A program made the position numbers and the translations under genes. A DNA stretch of 64,000 bases, from assembly GCA_021818545.1 (NCBI GenBank), contig JAKATX010000013.1, positions 62,001 through 126,000 on the forward strand, in the 5' to 3' direction. Positions 7,699-17,400 of this stretch are shown here, one piece after another (the first letter of the stretch is position 1; each line of letters begins with the position of its first letter). The stretch comes from Microcaldota archaeon. GTDB taxonomy: Archaea > Micrarchaeota > Micrarchaeia > Micrarchaeales > Micrarchaeaceae. The notes beneath the pieces were generated by a model. The model was given only the letters and a program-made list of their open reading frames with translations. It was not told where the DNA came from and ran no database searches.

Positions 7699-9228
7699 TC
7701 AGATTTGGCTTGTGCTCTTCGACTTGGTCTTCTCCCCTTTCCTAAGCAACTCAAAGAGCTCTATGGCGCCCTTGTCATTCGGCTTTACAACCATGTATGA
7801 GTCGGATATGCGCTTAAGCGTCTCGTTGTTCCCGTCTATCATTACTGTAACGAGCTTGCACTTGCCCTGTTTCACCAGTTGCTCTAACTCTGGGGACACT
7901 TGATCCTCGCCGTCCGTAATCAGTATTATAGTGTTTGCGCTCTTTGACAGCTTCCTGTCGTTCTGCATGTCGCTGAGTGCAACTAGTATGGCATCGTTTA
8001 TTGTGGTGCCGCCGCCGGATTGCACGCTCTTTATGGCTGCCTTTATCTCGTCGGGCTTGTCCAACCTCTCTGTATATTCATCGTCGAACAGCCTCAGGTA
8101 GTACTTGCGCCCTTTCGCCTGCGCCTTCTCCAGAAGTGCGAGCGCAACGCTCCTTGCCCAGATATTCTTCTTTCCTCCGGCGTCATCCATAGAGCCTGAC
8201 TTGTCTATAAGGACATAGTACGCCCCCTTGAATGAAGTGTATTTATCGAATGAAAGCCATCCCTGGAAGGCCTTCGCAATCATGATCTCCTCTGGCATTG
8301 CCAATTCCCTAAGAAGCGCCTTGCTTATGTCCCTTGTCTGCCTGAATCCGGCTATCCTGTCTCCCACCGGGGATGTTATCTTCTTGTTGGATAATTCCGG
8401 CATCGCTTTTATTAGCTTGTGTGTGAGTGACTCTATGAGCTTAACTTCCTTCACCGGCAGCGTCGGATATTCGGTCAGCCCCTTTCCTTTGGCTGCGCCG
8501 CCCTTGCCTGACCCCTTGCCTTGCCCTTTCTGGCCCTGCTGGCCTTGCTGACCCTGCTTGCCTTGCTGACCTTGGCCCTGACCCTGACCTTGCTGCTGGG
8601 CCTGGCGTTCCTGCTCCTCCTTCTCCATCTGCTCTATTTCCTTGTCCAATCCGGACTTGCCCTTTGAAAGCAGGTCCTTTATCTTCTGCGCCAGCTTGTC
8701 TCCCTCGCCGCTCTCGGACAACTCCTTCAGCTTACGCTGAAGCTCCTCCTGCGAGTACTTGTCCCCCTGCATTGCCTTCCTTATTATGTCCTTTAGATCC
8801 TCCTGCTGGCCGTAACCATACGGATCATGCTGCTTTGACTGCTGCTCCAACTGTTTCTGGAGATCCCTGAGGAGCTCCCTCATTATGGCAGCCGCATAAG
8901 CAGTGGATTTTTCCTCGTTAAGCATCGTCTCTTTCCTGAGGGCCTGGAATTCCTGCGAATTTATGACCTGCTCCATCATCTGCCTCATTGATTCCAGGAA
9001 TTCGTTGTCATTGTGATCCACGACCTTAGGACTTAGTGAATATAAAGAGTAGAAAAGGTCTGCCGATACGATCGGAGCCTCCTGCAGAGACTTGAACAGC
9101 GCCTTCATCTCCTGGCTGAGGTACCTCTCCATGCGGTCCGATTCTGATTTGTAGATATCGTTGTCCTTGCGCATGTTTGTTAGATTGTTAGATAGCTTTT
9201 GCTGCTCCTCATCATTTATACCAGACAT
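7699..9228 (-). CDS. VWA-domain protein, ViaA-like partner of the MoxR ATPase
   Basis: The protein has 509 residues. The N-terminal ~160 are helical and charged. Residues ~205-245 are a low-complexity Gln/Gly/Lys linker. A helical region with LLRELAMPEEIMIAKAFQGW leads into a VWA domain. Its MIDAS motif DKSGSMDD is intact, as are the Thr in GGGTTINDA and the Asp in LITDGEDQ. VWA proteins of this kind (ViaA, CoxE) work with MoxR/RavA AAA+ ATPases as metal-insertion or complex-remodelling chaperones. The likely partner is the MoxR ATPase at 10492-11994 on the opposite strand. The pairing is inferred from families and proximity. Confidence 0.8.
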   Translation of the reverse strand: MSGINDEEQQKLSNNLTNMRKDNDIYKSESDRMERYLSQEMKALFKSLQEAPIVSADLFYSLYSLSPKVVDHNDNEFLESMRQMMEQVINSQEFQALRKETMLNEEKSTAYAAAIMRELLRDLQKQLEQQSKQHDPYGYGQQEDLKDIIRKAMQGDKYSQEELQRKLKELSESGEGDKLAQKIKDLLSKGKSGLDKEIEQMEKEEQERQAQQQGQGQGQGQQGKQGQQGQQGQKGQGKGSGKGGAAKGKGLTEYPTLPVKEVKLIESLTHKLIKAMPELSNKKITSPVGDRIAGFRQTRDISKALLRELAMPEEIMIAKAFQGWLSFDKYTSFKGAYYVLIDKSGSMDDAGGKKNIWARSVALALLEKAQAKGRKYYLRLFDDEYTERLDKPDEIKAAIKSVQSGGGTTINDAILVALSDMQNDRKLSKSANTIILITDGEDQVSPELEQLVKQGKCKLVTVMIDGNNETLKRISDSYMVVKPNDKGAIELFELLRKGEKTKSKSTSQI

Positions 9229-9288
9229 TTAATCATCGCTCTTATTTTCTTATCCTCCTAATAGTATTTAATCTTTGTGTATATTTTG

Positions 9289-9372
9289 GCGTTGCTCATA
9301 AAGTCGATTCTGCTCATAAAGTCGTAAGTCTGCCCATAAAGTATACTTAATGAGCTACTTCTTGAGCAACGC
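9289..9372. repeat. Inverted repeat enclosing three direct repeats
   Basis: GCGTTGCTCA (9289-9298) and TGAGCAACGC (9363-9372) form a perfect 10-bp inverted repeat. Between and partly within them lie three near-identical units: TGCTCATAAAGTCG (9293-9306), the same again (9311-9324), and TGCCCATAAAGT (9331-9342), spaced 18 and 20 nt. The block lies in the divergent spacer between the VWA gene and the membrane-protein gene, so it could hold operators for both. It could also be a relic of a small mobile element. Confidence 0.6.
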
Positions 9373-9692
9373 TGCATATGTTTGTGTTGGATGCACAACC
9401 TTAGAAATCGCGTGCATTGTAGCCAAAAAGAGGCCATGCTGCAAATATCAAAAATAGGAGTGTTTAAATATTTATTTGGGCCTTATCTCAGCTTCAGAGT
9501 GAGAATACGGAGATTTACAAGAGCAAACCAAGAGGGTCGTCTGAGGCTTTAATTAGGGAGAGCTCTGATGCAGAAGCACAGAAGGCAAAAGTTAACGCTT
9601 TAGAAGACGTTGCCAGGAAGTCCGCCAAGGAGGAAGAGAAAAAGAGGAGCGACATAACGAAGGAAGAGCTCAAACTGGCACACAACTGCACT

Positions 9693-10325
9693 ATGAAGAA
9701 GATAGGCGCGTATGTTGGTGCTGCTGCGATTTTCGGCGGAGCCGTAGTGATCGGCTTGACCAGCGTAGTCGGGATAGGCGCAATAGCTGCAGGCATAGGT
9801 TTCTTGAGTTTATCACAATTGATGGCAAGCGATGAGAGGGAGCACAAGAAGATTGCAGGAGAGCCGCTCCAGGACATGCTTAAGGACCGCGAGAAGAGGA
9901 GCAAACTAGAAGTTGCCAAGAACACAAACGGGACAGAAAAGCTTCTTTATACAATAGAGCATATAATAGGCATGCAGGACAGGCCGCGTTCAAGCGACTT
10001 GAAGGAGCGCGTATATGGCGTTGCTGAGTACTTATGCGGAATGCAGGAAACCGCTGATCCGGATACGCTAGAAAAGAAGATTGAGAAGGAGACGGTGCTT
10101 GCAAGCGCACTTGAGAGGAAGGCACGCATGTTCTTTTCGATGATAACTGCGGAGTCTTTTGCGATTGGAGCGGGACTGGCGCTGGGCATAGTTTCTGGTG
10201 GATTCCTTGCTCTTACGTTCGTTGGAGTACCACTGGCCTACGGAATCACGTGCGAGGCACTCGGAAAGAGGCACAGAAGGATAGCTAACGAGATGGAAGC
10301 AAAGGCCAAAGTGGAAAATAAGTGA
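9693..10325 (+). CDS. Two-TM membrane protein with long charged N-terminus, start uncertain
   Basis: The track ORF has 210 residues. It has a glycine-rich hydrophobic segment (VGAAAIFGGAVVIGLTSVVG and following), a charged helical middle, a second hydrophobic hairpin (FAIGAGLALGIVSGGFLAL) and a basic tail. The reading frame stays open upstream to about 9462 with protein-like content (EEEKKRSDITKEELKLAHN) but no ATG, GTG or TTG. A TATA-like stretch at ~9463-9477 would place transcription near 9497, and an in-frame ATT lies at 9513. Translation may therefore begin at a rare start, or the ATG at 9693 may be real. It is co-oriented with the MoxR gene 166 nt downstream. Function unknown. Confidence 0.6.
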   Translation: MKKIGAYVGAAAIFGGAVVIGLTSVVGIGAIAAGIGFLSLSQLMASDEREHKKIAGEPLQDMLKDREKRSKLEVAKNTNGTEKLLYTIEHIIGMQDRPRSSDLKERVYGVAEYLCGMQETADPDTLEKKIEKETVLASALERKARMFFSMITAESFAIGAGLALGIVSGGFLALTFVGVPLAYGITCEALGKRHRRIANEMEAKAKVENK

Positions 10326-10436
10326 TCGCGGCGCTTCAACCTTTTTAAGTGCTGCAAGTTCTGGGCCTTTCTTGTTTTTACGTCGTATCTTAGCCAGAAA
10401 ATAGCAAATACTGTGCCAAAATGGCAATAGACAACT

Positions 10437-10445
10437 TTTATATAC
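10437..10445 (+). promoter_or_regulatory. TATA box for the MoxR ATPase gene
   Basis: TTTTATATA precedes the MoxR ATG by about 47 nt, implying a short leader of roughly 25 nt. An AAGGT motif 6 nt before the ATG may be the ribosome-binding site. Confidence 0.45.
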
Positions 10446-10491
10446 TATAAGGTTGATAATGGATTATTGGTAATGCTTAAAGGTAATTTAA

Positions 10492-11994
10492 ATGAGCGAA
10501 AAAAATGCCGAATTCGGTACGATGCTGAGAAAAATAGGTGAAGCGGCGCTATATGGCGACGAATTCACTGAACAGAACGTGGACTCTGCCGAAAAGCCCG
10601 ATATATATAGGGAGGTTCTAAGGAGCCTGATACAAGATAACGGCAGCACAAGCACTGCGCTATTTGAAAAGGCGCAGAAACTGAAGCAGTCATTGGAGGG
10701 CAGATTCATAGAGAGGGAGCCTGAGATACTAGGTGTGCTGGCAGGATTATTCTCTAACGAACCTGTGCTGCTCATAGGGCCGCCAGGAACGGGCAAGACG
10801 AAGCTAGTAGAGAAGCTTGGGGAGGCGATAAACGGCAAGTACTTCTATGCTTTGATGCACCAGTTCATGGAGCCGGACGAACTGCTGGGTCCGCCCGATT
10901 TCGATAAGCTTATACACCCGCCGCACAAGTACGAAAGGCCGGCCACGGGACCATTGCAGCAGGCTAACATAGCCTTCTTCGACGAGCCGTTCAAGGCATC
11001 GTCACCGGTAAGGAACATGCTGCTGGACATAATGCTGTACAAGCGTTACAAGGCAGGGGATCAGGAGCTTAAGCTTCCAATACTCGGATTGTTCATGGCA
11101 GCCAACGAGATGCCTGACGACAGCGAGGACGATGCGTTCAAGGACAGGCTGGTCATAAAGGTCTACGTAAGGAAGCTTTCAAGGGAAGGGAGGATGAAGA
11201 TGCTCCTGACTCAAGGAGAGAAGGACGCTGACAGGGCAACTACCACCGCCCAGACGGGCATAATGAGCGTAGACGAGGTCAAGGCGCTCCAGCAGGAGGT
11301 AGATAGGCGCCTGATAGCCGCAAAGAGCGACAAGGCGCTGACGGACAGCTTCGACAAGGCCATGGCTGATGTCCAGGCTGGCGGATTGGAGGTGTCTGAC
11401 AGAACCTTCAAGAAGGTGTGGAAGGTAGCCGCTGCGTGCTCGGTAATATTCAACGAGCCTGCAGTAAGTTCTGAGGATATAGCAGCAGCGCTTTATCTAT
11501 GCGCGCCTAGCTCTGAGAGCGACTACGGCGTAATAGAGGATGCGATATCGAAGAACAAGCTCAGCCCATCATACGAGGCCACCAAGGTGGTGATTTCAGT
11601 AGCAACTGAGGTATACAACAAGTTTGATGATGCCCAGAAGGCAGCTACTAGGAAGGACCACATGGATAGATACGTAAGGGCGCTTGAGGATCTCGATGAG
11701 ACTTCGAAGCAGGCCAAGGAAGTCGCCAAATCATACAATGGCAACTCCAAGGTAGCAAGCCTGGTAACCCAGCTCAACCAGCTCATCACAAAAGTGGATG
11801 AGTATGTAAGCAAGGAGAAAGAGCCGGCGAAGAAGGAACTGGAGAGGCAGGAGGCTGAACGCGACAGGCTGAGGAGGCAGAGCGGAAGGAGGGATGCAGA
11901 GGTCGACAGCAATGGCAACACATTGCCAGCTACAACCACATCAACCCAAGAGCGGCCCCAGACCAGCCAGCAGGAAAAGCTGCCGATGTCCTGA
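10492..11994 (+). CDS. MoxR/RavA-type AAA+ ATPase
   Basis: The 500-residue ATPase begins with a ~70-residue helical segment. The MoxR AAA+ core follows: Walker A GPPGTGKTKL near residue 98, Walker B IAFFDEPFKA, and sensor 1 in LGLFMAANEMPDD. The stretch FMEPDELLGPPDFDKL is typical of RavA-like members. The C-terminal ~150 residues are a charged helical region ending in a Thr/Gln-rich tail, probably binding the partner. MoxR ATPases remodel or load cofactors into protein complexes with a VWA protein; here the candidate is the ViaA-like gene at 7699-9228. The client is unknown. A hairpin terminator follows the stop. Confidence 0.88.
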   Translation: MSEKNAEFGTMLRKIGEAALYGDEFTEQNVDSAEKPDIYREVLRSLIQDNGSTSTALFEKAQKLKQSLEGRFIEREPEILGVLAGLFSNEPVLLIGPPGTGKTKLVEKLGEAINGKYFYALMHQFMEPDELLGPPDFDKLIHPPHKYERPATGPLQQANIAFFDEPFKASSPVRNMLLDIMLYKRYKAGDQELKLPILGLFMAANEMPDDSEDDAFKDRLVIKVYVRKLSREGRMKMLLTQGEKDADRATTTAQTGIMSVDEVKALQQEVDRRLIAAKSDKALTDSFDKAMADVQAGGLEVSDRTFKKVWKVAAACSVIFNEPAVSSEDIAAALYLCAPSSESDYGVIEDAISKNKLSPSYEATKVVISVATEVYNKFDDAQKAATRKDHMDRYVRALEDLDETSKQAKEVAKSYNGNSKVASLVTQLNQLITKVDEYVSKEKEPAKKELERQEAERDRLRRQSGRRDAEVDSNGNTLPATTTSTQERPQTSQQEKLPMS

Positions 11995-12018
11995 ATGAGT
12001 TAGTTTTATTGTGAACAA

Positions 12019-12055
12019 CGGGTTTTGGCTTTTGCCAGAACCCGCTAAATTTTTA
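12019..12055 (+). terminator. Hairpin plus T-rich terminator after the MoxR gene
   Basis: CGGGTTTTGGC pairs with GCCAGAACCCG (one G-U) around a TTTT loop, followed by CTAAATTTTTATTTT. It lies 24 nt past the MoxR stop and ahead of the convergent radical SAM gene, as expected for a terminator between tail-to-tail genes. Confidence 0.6.
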
Positions 12056-12084
12056 TTTTAAAAACAGGATAGCGCGAGCGGTGC

Positions 12085-13140
12085 TCAGTACAGCGACTCT
12101 ATTCCCCTATATCCTAGTCTTCTGGGTCTGCCACCCACTATAGGTATGGAATGGCCGCAGTCATTGCACTTTGAATCCTTGCTTATGTTCCACTCAGTAA
12201 GCTGGAATCCGTACCTACCTATAGCCATGTTGCCGCAGCCGGGGCAGTACGTGCTTTCGTATGGATTCCCTTCCATGTTGCCTATATATACATACTCCAA
12301 GTCATTCTTCTTCGCGATTTTGTAGTGCTCCAGCAGGCTGGAATACGATGTAGTGGGATAATCAAGCATCTTGTAATCAGGATGGAACTGGGTGAAGTGT
12401 ATCGGCGTATCGCTGCCGATATGCTCCGATACCCACATGGTGAGGCGGTCACATGCTGACGGCGAATCGCCCACGCGAGGTATTACCAGGTCTGTGATTT
12501 CAAGGTGGATGCCGGAATGTTTTATGGCCACCATGGCATCCTTTATGGCTTCATTTGAAACAACAGCCTCGAAGCCATTTGCAAACTTCTGGTCTCCGTT
12601 CCCCTTGTAATCCACCACTACTGCGTCTATATTGCCCTTCATCTCTTTGACTGCATCCGGAGTCATGTAACCATTTGATACGAATATGGTGTGCAAGCCG
12701 CGTTTGTGTGCCAGTTTCGCGATGTCTAAAGCGTACTCTATGAATATTGTAGGCTCGTTGTATGTGAATGCTATGGACTCCGCTGCCCTGCCCAATGCTA
12801 TGTCCACTATCTCTTCCGGGCTCTTTTCAATTCCGGCTATCTCCCTTTGTTTTGATATGTTGTGGTTCTGGCAGAACAGGCAGCCCCAGTTGCAGGAGGA
12901 CGTGCCTATTCCAAGGACATAAGTGCCAGGCATGAAGTGATTGAACGGCTTCTTTTCTATCGGATCGAGCTGCATTGCCGCAACTACGCCGTAATCCACC
13001 AGCTTCAGCTTGCCCCCATGGTTCTGCCTGACGAAACAGAAACCATGCGATCCATGCGGGATTTTGCATCTTCTCGAGCATGCTATGCATTCGGCCCTGC
13101 CATCTGCAGTTGGCCACCATAGTCTCGCGTCCTTTATCAT
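12085..13140 (-). CDS. AmmeMemoRadiSam-type radical SAM enzyme
   Basis: This 351-residue protein matches the PFL-activase-like radical SAM branch (COG1180) named for genomic linkage to AMMECR1 and Memo. An N-terminal cysteine cluster (CIACSRRCKIPHGSHGFC) precedes the SAM-binding motif CNWGCLFCQN (CX3CX2C). A late CPGCGN...CNDCGH pair resembles a zinc or extra Fe-S site. The family has been linked to radical modification of a protein or metabolite, but its substrate is unsettled. No AMMECR1 or Memo gene is present in this window. A TATA-like AAATATAAATATT lies upstream on this strand. Confidence 0.85.
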   Translation of the reverse strand: MIKDARLWWPTADGRAECIACSRRCKIPHGSHGFCFVRQNHGGKLKLVDYGVVAAMQLDPIEKKPFNHFMPGTYVLGIGTSSCNWGCLFCQNHNISKQREIAGIEKSPEEIVDIALGRAAESIAFTYNEPTIFIEYALDIAKLAHKRGLHTIFVSNGYMTPDAVKEMKGNIDAVVVDYKGNGDQKFANGFEAVVSNEAIKDAMVAIKHSGIHLEITDLVIPRVGDSPSACDRLTMWVSEHIGSDTPIHFTQFHPDYKMLDYPTTSYSSLLEHYKIAKKNDLEYVYIGNMEGNPYESTYCPGCGNMAIGRYGFQLTEWNISKDSKCNDCGHSIPIVGGRPRRLGYRGIESLY

Positions 13141-13258
13141 ATCGTGCTATTGGCGCTGACTTAATATTTATATTTTATCGACTCTGAAGCGCGTATTTAA
13201 ATGGCGTTAACGACGCATGCAGTTTATTTCATTTATGAAATTGCGGTAGGAGCCGCAG

Positions 13259-14071
13259 TCATTTGTATGTCATGCCTTTCTTTATGAGCAGATTCACTAT
13301 GTCTTTATTGTGCTCCGTCTGCGCAATCTTGAAGACGTTGTCCCCATTCATATCCTCGATTTTGGCGTTAGCACGCTTCTTTATGAGGAATTTCGCTACC
13401 TGGAATCTGCCTTTTATTGTTGCCCACATCAGGGCGGTCTGGCCATATGGTGTCTGCGCATTTATGTCAGCACCGTTATCCACCAGAAGCTTGACCATTT
13501 CGTAGTTTCCATTCGCAGCCGCAAGCATGAGAGGGGTCAGATTGACTATTATGTCGCCTGATTCTATGTCTGCCCCATTGCTTATCAGGAGTTTGGCGAT
13601 TTCGATGCTGCCGCTTTGAACTGCCATGAGCAAAGCACTTTGGCCATTCCGGCCAACCGCTCTTGTATCGGCGCCTTTGCTTATCAGGAGTTTGGCGATC
13701 TCCAATCTGCCGTACTTGGCTGCCCACATCAACGGCGTAGTGCTATCGCATTTTTCACGCATGCTGACCTTGGCACCAGAGCCTATTAATATGGCAGCTA
13801 TATCTGCCCTGCCAATCTCTATTGACGCCATGAGCGCGATCCATCCGCGCGATGACAAGCTGTCTAAATCAGCGCCCTTGCTTATCAGGAGCTTCACTAT
13901 GTCGGCTTTGCCCACACACACTGCCTGCTGCAGCGGCGTAAGGCCGTTTGCGTCTTGCATGTTAATTATGTCGTGCATCTCCCCTAGAAATCCGTCCGTG
14001 CGCCTAAAATCGCCTTGTTTTATGGCTTCGAACAGGTCGCTTATATGTTTCTGCTTGGGATCTTGCTCCAT
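13259..14071 (-). CDS. Ankyrin-repeat protein (seven repeats)
   Basis: The protein has 270 residues. A short N-terminal helix region is followed by seven 33-35-residue ankyrin repeats, recognisable by G-TPL-A---G---I-KLLI--GAD patterns (for example GLTPLQQAV, TTPLMWAAKYG, LTPLMLAAANG, GQTALMWATIKG). The last repeat (DNVFKIAQTEHNKDI) is divergent and probably caps the stack. There is no signal peptide or catalytic domain, so it is probably a cytosolic scaffold. Ankyrin proteins are sparse in archaea but recur in host-associated microbes, so a role in contact with a host archaeon is possible. That role is inference. Confidence 0.88.
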   Translation of the reverse strand: MEQDPKQKHISDLFEAIKQGDFRRTDGFLGEMHDIINMQDANGLTPLQQAVCVGKADIVKLLISKGADLDSLSSRGWIALMASIEIGRADIAAILIGSGAKVSMREKCDSTTPLMWAAKYGRLEIAKLLISKGADTRAVGRNGQSALLMAVQSGSIEIAKLLISNGADIESGDIIVNLTPLMLAAANGNYEMVKLLVDNGADINAQTPYGQTALMWATIKGRFQVAKFLIKKRANAKIEDMNGDNVFKIAQTEHNKDIVNLLIKKGMTYK

Positions 14072-14285
14072 CTGGTCAACTTCTTTTATCTGATATTTCC
14101 GTATATTAAATTTGAATGAATCTTGATTATTAAAGCTTGCTGGGCGAAGAGGTTGTGGCGTGGTAGAAGGGATGTGTGCACAAAAGGCAAGTTAATTGTA
14201 TTATTCGTTTATTGAGCCGTAGCAACTGCTATCCTCTATTTTCTAATCTTGAATCCGGGCCTTTCAGCTAAGATGTAAAAACAAA

Positions 14286-14374
14286 TGGGCCTGGTGAGAT
14301 TTGAACTCACGACCTACGGCTTTCTTATCAAGTATTATAAGACCGCCGCTCTGACCAGGCTGAGCTACAAGCCC
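14286..14374 (-). tRNA. tRNA-Ile(UAU) with a 14-nt intron
   Basis: The acceptor stem GGGCTTG/CAGGCCC, discriminator A and a normal T-arm are intact. Between anticodon-stem halves GCGGT and GCCGT lie 21 nt instead of 7. CTTAT pairs with ATAAG, followed by the bulge AAA, which is a bulge-helix-bulge splice motif. Removing 14 nt after position 37 leaves the loop CTTATAA, anticodon UAU. The body closely resembles tRNA-Lys at 2120, but the discriminator A and the loop favour Ile. Most archaea read AUA with a modified CAU anticodon, so a UAU tRNA-Ile is notable. Confidence 0.8.
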
Positions 14375-14420
14375 ACTTTTGTAATTTCGCAATTAAGGTA
14401 TTAAACGCTTTCTGTGGCGC

Positions 14421-17400
14421 TCACGGCATAGTGTAATTGTTTGACACGTATGGCGGTTTTTGCGGCACCGAGACGTTGCCACCGGTGTAATTGTCCAGCT
14501 TGTATATCCTGACGCCGTAAGTATAGTTGACGAAGTTCACTCCAGTAGCAGACGCATTCACAGGGTATACCTCAGTGAACCCAGGCAACGCGCCGAGGAA
14601 GAAAGCCTTGTAGTAGTTTGAGTTGTAGAACTGGGTAGGCGCATTCGTTATCGTGCCATTAGGGCCATTAGGAGTGTATATTATCGGGAAATCCAGGAAT
14701 GTGGTGTTGGCTATAGTCACTAAACCGAGGTCAAATGAGGCCTGTATCGCGGCGTTCATCCTCTGTCCCGAAGTAGCGTATAAGCTTAGCGCACCATTGG
14801 CGTTAGTGCTCGTGTCAAGGCATACTGATTGGTTGGACGCCGACTGCCCTATCAGTGTGAATGACCTTATATATGTAGTATTTGGAGTCGATATGCTGCA
14901 GTAATAGTTGAGGTTAGGGGAGCAGCCTTGCGCTTGTGGATCTATAGCGCAGTATGGCACCAACAGGTCCTGCGGGTCGTGGTTTATCTCGCATTGCGAG
15001 TAGCCCAGCAGGAACGGCTGCGTAGAGCCAAGTATTTTTGATTCTGCTATCGCCTGCGCCCTAGATGTCTCGTTTACGTTGACGCATGCCAGGAAATCCA
15101 GGGCCCCCCACTTGCTCACGAGCTGTTGGTCGAACAGCGCGTACTCTGTCTGGTTTGTGTTCATCAGGTTTGCCAGTGTATTTGGCGTGTAGCCATCAGC
15201 AGAGCCTAGCACATAAGCCGCAGCCACGGCATAATCCTCCTTGGGCACAGAATTATCGCCCCTTAAGACAGCATTGGTGTTGCCGAACCAGTTTATCCAG
15301 TCTCCGTAATCCCACCATGCCAATACCCTAGATCCGTTGGGACCGACGTTGGCCTTTACCCACGCCATCGAAAGCAGCCAGTACTGCGGTATAGTATTGC
15401 AGAACATCGAAGCGCCAAGGCTGCTGGTTATCGTATAGGTGTCTGTCGGCGATGATACGCATGCCAGCGTGGAATTGGCCGCATATGATGATGCGGCACC
15501 CACAACATTGAAGAATGATACGCCCTCGCCCTGCACCAGACCGGAGTTGCCGGTGACTAGGCCGATGACCAAAAGTATAATGAACAGCACAAGGAGTGCG
15601 GCTAGGTATATCGTGTGCTCGCACCTGTTCGCGAATATTAGTATGAGTATCAGGAAAACCAGCGCCAGCGCGGGTATGAAGAAGAACAGCCCTATGGCTA
15701 TTATAGCATACGCGAAGATTGACTTGTCGCCCTTCATGTACATGTCAGCGGTTATGCCGAGCTCGTGGCCTCCTGGTGACGGTTCCTTGTTTAGGTTGAA
15801 GTCTATCTTCGCCAGGTATATTAGCTCGCCCAGCATTATGCCGAAAAGCATTATGTATGCAACCCCCATGTGCGGAAGGTATTTGACCTCGGACATGCCG
15901 GCAGCCATGAGCGGCACTGCAATTGATATGTACAGTATGGCGGTCTTGCTGTTCCTGTATATTATGCTGATGATTATGAGAACTATCGATATAACTATGA
16001 CTGCCCACATCAGCAGCGGAATGCCGCCTATGTTGGCTGCTATAACGCCTAGGCCCTGCTGGCCGAAGTCGTATAGCGGGCCGGTAGGTATGTACTCCTC
16101 AACGGTCATGAATAGAGCGCTGGATGGGGTTGTGAACTTGACGCTGAGGTTAGCGTAGCTCGCTATGGGCGCACCTAATGGCGTGAAAAATATCACGAGG
16201 GCCACAAGCACAAGGAGTATCGCTAGGACACCTATCCTGAAGGCTTGTGCGCTGCTCAGCATGCTCGTATCCTTTGCCTTTGTATCGCTGACCTTTATTT
16301 TCAGCAGCGATGGAAGCCTGCCGATTATAAGCTCCGCGGCTGCCACGCCTATAAGCGAGAAGAGCGCGAAGCTGATTGTCGTAGGTATGCCAAGCAGGCT
16401 AGGTATCCTGCCGCTTAGCGTTGCATTGTACGGATCGTAAAGCGCCAGGAATATCGCTATGACTATTATCACTATGCCGTTCATCCTATAGAATTCGCTT
16501 TTTATCTTGCCGTCCCTTATGAGGTCCAGCACGCCTTGTACCACTATGTATATGGCCAGTATGCCTGCGTCCACAGTGTAATAGTGGGCGCCCAGGAAGG
16601 TGGAGGCGAACGCTATGCCTGCGAATATCGCCAGCCTCGTGCTTTTCATGTTCCTTACGGCCAGCATGTATGCGGCGAAGAAGAAGAACAACGAGAATAT
16701 CCCCCATGGCTCAAGAAGCTGCTCGCCTGCTATGAACGTTGTTATCAGTACGGGCATTGCGGCAGTGAGAGCCGCGCCGATCAGGCCGACGTACGGATCG
16801 TATTCATGGTAAAGCAGCACGAATATTACGAAAACCAGCAGCGCCGCGGTTATGGGCGGGTAGAAGCTGCCGACATAGCTCATCAATGATGTATTGAATA
16901 CGTGGTAGTTAGGGCCGAACATATTGGCCAGGTCGTACCAGTACGATTCCAGGTATGGCAGCAGGGGCTGCACCCTCATCACTGTGCCTAGTGCAGAGAC
17001 CGGCCACGCTGAAGGCGATAGGTAGAACTGCTGGCCGTAGACAAGTATCGACTGCGTAGCTATCATGTCGAAGTACGGATCGAATTCGAAGAAGTTAGGC
17101 GCAGTGCCTATGTTGGCTATTCGTGTGTAGAACGTAAAAAGCATGAGGATTAGGAGTATGGTCCATATCCACCACGCAGCGTGCTTCTTGTGCGACCCGT
17201 GTGATGCGTGTTCATCTGAAGGCTTAGACGTAAGTGATGAGATCCATGCGCTGAGATCCACAAAGACGCCCTGCTTGTAGCAGAGAACCGCGCCTATTAC
17301 GGACAAAAGCGCTGCATTGAGCTCGAAAAGCGATACGGAGAAAGTGAAGAAGCTCGAATACCCTATCAGGAAAGATTCCACCCATGTTACTGTCGCTGGG

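Noticed and set aside
9293-9342. Three direct repeats as a possible CRISPR array
   Set aside because: Units are only 12-14 bp with 4-6-bp spacers and no cas genes are present.
10068-10427. ORF 10068-10427 minus
   Set aside because: Most of it is antisense to the membrane-protein gene and no start signals are visible.
14286-14374. tRNA at 14286 as a second tRNA-Lys
   Set aside because: The body matches tRNA-Lys, but the discriminator is A and the spliced loop reads UAU rather than UUU or CUU.
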